Origin: CAZDAW01 sp964503685
GTDB lineage: Bacteria; Chloroflexota; Anaerolineae; Anaerolineales; Anaerolineaceae
Direction of reading: 5' to 3'
Length of the DNA: 10,423 bases
Assembly (NCBI GenBank): GCA_964503685.1
Contig: CAZDAW010000115.1
Span: forward strand, 1-10,423
Shown here: in pieces, positions 9,577-10,423 of the stretch
How positions within the stretch are numbered: position 1 is the stretch's first letter
Layout: each line of letters opens with the position of its first letter
Position numbers and translations under genes: made by a program
Notes under the pieces: model-generated
Told to the model about the DNA's origin: nothing
What the model saw: the letters and a program-made list of their open reading frames with translations, nothing else
The model's database searches: none

Positions 9577-9621
9577 AAAGACACAAATGTGATGACAGAC
9601 ATTGTCATCTGCCATCACATT
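9577..9621 (-). terminator. nested hairpins after the secreted-protein gene, probable weak terminator
   Basis: AATGTGATG (9586-9594) pairs perfectly with CATCACATT (9613-9621). Inside it, GATGACA (9591-9597) pairs perfectly with TGTCATC (9603-9609) around a 5-nt loop. The two stems share GATG, so they compete or form one bulged stem. Read on the minus strand the structure comes 25 bp after the stop of the secreted-protein gene and is followed by TGTGTCTTT, a poor T-tract. Termination or control of readthrough into the glutaredoxin gene are both possible. Confidence 0.45.
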
Positions 9622-9646
9622 CCCTGTCATTTCATCCGGCGATTGC

Positions 9647-10129
9647 TTACGGATTAGTCTGCTGGTAATAGGGGCAGCCCGGATTGGCAAACCTTCCCTG
9701 GCCGGCGCCGCGCCTTCCGCGTCCGCCGCCGCGCTGCTTCATCCAATCTGCCTGCTCCTGGGTGATCTCACCATTATCAACGGCCTGATCGAGCGCCTGC
9801 GAACGGGCTTCGCTCATCAGTGCACTGAACTCATCGACAGTGAGCCCCTGGGAATATGCTATTTGCGCTATCGTTTCACCTTTGGCAAGCCGGTCATTCA
9901 ATTCGTCCACTGAGATATTCAGTTTTTTGGCAAAGGCCGCAACCATTTCATCATGCAAATAGCCTGTTTGAGCGCCGCCGCGCATGCCACGGCCACCCAT
10001 ACCCATCCAAAATCCTGTTCCGGGAACAGGCGTTGCCGGCGTTGGAGACTGCGCACTGGCAGAACCAACCGTCACGAAAGCAACGGCAGCAACCGCCACA
10101 ACAATAACACCGATTAACAATTTGTTCAT
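9647..10129 (-). CDS. small secreted Gly/Met-rich protein with helical repeat domain
   Basis: The 160-residue protein has a classic signal peptide (MNKLL, a hydrophobic core of about residues 4-22, and a likely cut after ASA at 24-26). A short Pro/Thr linker follows, then a Gly/Met/Arg-rich stretch (about 38-53, 'WMGMGGRGMRGG'), a helical region (about 60-132) with two similar helix-turn units ('LNISVDELNDRLAKGETIAQIA' and the 'LTVDEF...ITQEQADW' part), and a Gly/Arg-rich tail ending in a lone Cys152. The EQAD repeat resembles secreted DUF2680-like proteins. I do not know a proven function. I chose the second ATG because AAGGAG lies 9 nt before it, whereas it abuts the ATG at 10138 with no spacing at all. 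A PhoB-like repeat array upstream suggests control by the nearby two-component system. Metal binding through Met is a possibility only. Confidence 0.85.
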   Translation of the reverse strand: MNKLLIGVIVVAVAAVAFVTVGSASAQSPTPATPVPGTGFWMGMGGRGMRGGAQTGYLHDEMVAAFAKKLNISVDELNDRLAKGETIAQIAYSQGLTVDEFSALMSEARSQALDQAVDNGEITQEQADWMKQRGGGRGRRGAGQGRFANPGCPYYQQTNP

Positions 10130-10180
10130 TTTTTTCATCTCCTTATAGATATCATTTCTTCAGCAACATCTTGCTTGCTG

Positions 10181-10192
10181 ATTATGATCATA
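10181..10192 (-). promoter_or_regulatory. candidate -10 elements of the secreted-protein gene
   Basis: On the minus strand TATGAT (10187-10192) and CATAAT (10181-10186) are both plausible -10 hexamers, 9 and 15 bp below the last repeat of the 10202-10240 array. Neither has a normal -35 at the right distance, as is typical of promoters that need an activator. They lie within the 12-bp palindrome TTATGATCATAA (10182-10193). Confidence 0.5.
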
Positions 10193-10201
10193 ACGGGAAG
10201 A

Positions 10202-10240
10202 TTTGAAGAACCTGTGAAGAGCGTGCGAACTCTTTGTGAA
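10202..10240 (-). promoter_or_regulatory. four 11-bp-spaced direct hexamers, PhoB/OmpR-type binding array
   Basis: On the minus strand, in order towards the gene, TTCACA (10235-10240), TTCGCA (10224-10229), TTCACA (10213-10218) and TTCAAA (10202-10207) are each separated by exactly 5 bp. The 11-bp period and same-strand orientation match how OmpR/PhoB-family regulators bind as head-to-tail dimers, so this would hold two dimers. The array occupies the -35 region of the secreted-protein promoter, the activating position. The OmpR-type regulator encoded at 8378-9070 is the obvious candidate. Confidence 0.7.
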
Positions 10241-10297
10241 CATCCAGAGTCTTTATGAATATCGGTTGATAAAACAACCCGATGCAGATCAGCAAAT

Positions 10298-10330
10298 AAA
10301 AAGGGATGGTTTAAAAAACCTTCCCTTTTT
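10298..10330. terminator. bidirectional intrinsic terminator
   Basis: AAAAAGGGA (10298-10306) and GGTTT (10308-10312) pair with AAACC (10316-10320) and TCCCTTTTT (10322-10330), with one T/T mismatch and a 3-nt loop. T-rich runs flank the stem on both strands. On the minus strand it would end the gene coming from the right edge, insulating the secreted-protein promoter. Confidence 0.8.
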
Positions 10331-10376
10331 ATAATCTGCTATTCCTTGCCGTGTTATTTAGCAGTTGCGGGGCAAT

Positions 10377-10423
10377 TTATTTGTTCTTGCCGCTGACCCC
10401 TCCGCTGCCACCTCCGCCGCCGC
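10377..10423 (-). CDS. C-terminal end of a Gly-rich protein (partial)
   Basis: Reading leftward from the window edge, one frame gives GGGGGSGGVSGKNK and then a TAA stop at 10377-10379. The other minus-strand frames give unremarkable or Ala-rich text. A terminator in the right orientation follows about 47 bp later, which supports a real gene end. Gly/Ser-rich tails of this kind occur in several membrane-anchored or secreted families, such as TPM-domain proteins, but 14 residues cannot identify it. Confidence 0.55.
   Translation of the reverse strand, partial: GGGGGSGGVSGKNK

Noticed and set aside
9588..9619. TGTGA...TCACA as a CRP/FNR-type site
   Set aside because: The half-sites are more than 20 bp apart instead of 6, so they fit an RNA stem rather than a CRP-like operator.
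9602..9913. Plus-strand ORF of 103 codons opposite the secreted protein
   Set aside because: It is antisense to a gene with a clear signal peptide and ribosome binding site, and it has none itself.
10130..10138. Upstream ATG of the secreted protein (MKKMNK...)
   Set aside because: AAGGAG directly abuts this ATG with no spacer, while the ATG at 10129 is 9 nt away. Both give a working signal peptide, so the effect is minor.

Overview
The window looks like chromosomal DNA of an anaerobic or facultatively fermentative bacterium. A single-chain pyruvate:ferredoxin oxidoreductase (PFOR) dominates it. The gene set (RsgA next to an RNHCP-domain protein, an OmpR/BaeS-type two-component system, a YruB-like glutaredoxin, and a small secreted Gly/Met-rich protein with an 'LTxEQAD'-like repeat) and the GC-rich genes with AT-rich control regions would suit Chloroflexota, perhaps Anaerolineae. 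That placement is an impression from protein style, not a proof.

Layout. Positions 1-245 hold two copies of an 86-bp tandem repeat with conserved hairpins, followed by a terminator-like stem. Positions 245-719 carry no credible ORF but contain a good sigma70-type promoter (308-336) and two intrinsic-terminator-like hairpins (484-514 and 598-634), so they may encode a short untranslated RNA. Then come rsgA (720-1652) and, with zero intergenic bases, an RNHCP zinc-ribbon protein (1653-2189), both on the + strand. A strong hairpin separates them from a convergent FCD-type GntR regulator (2306-3019, minus). The regulator is divergent from the PFOR gene nifJ (3236-6787, +). The 216-bp region between them is unusually readable: each gene has a near-perfect promoter, and each promoter is overlapped by a short perfect palindrome with a shared core. 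This is the layout expected for an autoregulated repressor of PFOR.

After the nifJ terminator, everything is on the minus strand: a histidine kinase (6883-8385) overlapping its response regulator (8378-9070) by 8 bp, a glutaredoxin-like protein (9201-9452), a small secreted Gly/Met-rich protein (9647-10129), and the last codons of a Gly-rich protein running in from the right (10377-10423).

The most interesting signal is upstream of the secreted-protein gene: four direct hexamers of the form TTC(A/G)(C/A)A spaced at exactly 11 bp, next to a promoter with no proper -35. This is the geometry bound by PhoB/OmpR-type regulators. The adjacent kinase has a Gly/Met-rich extracytoplasmic insert resembling the composition of the secreted protein. 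I infer a small envelope-sensing module (kinase, regulator, redoxin, secreted Met/Gly-rich effector), possibly for metal or redox stress. The function is not shown by the sequence.
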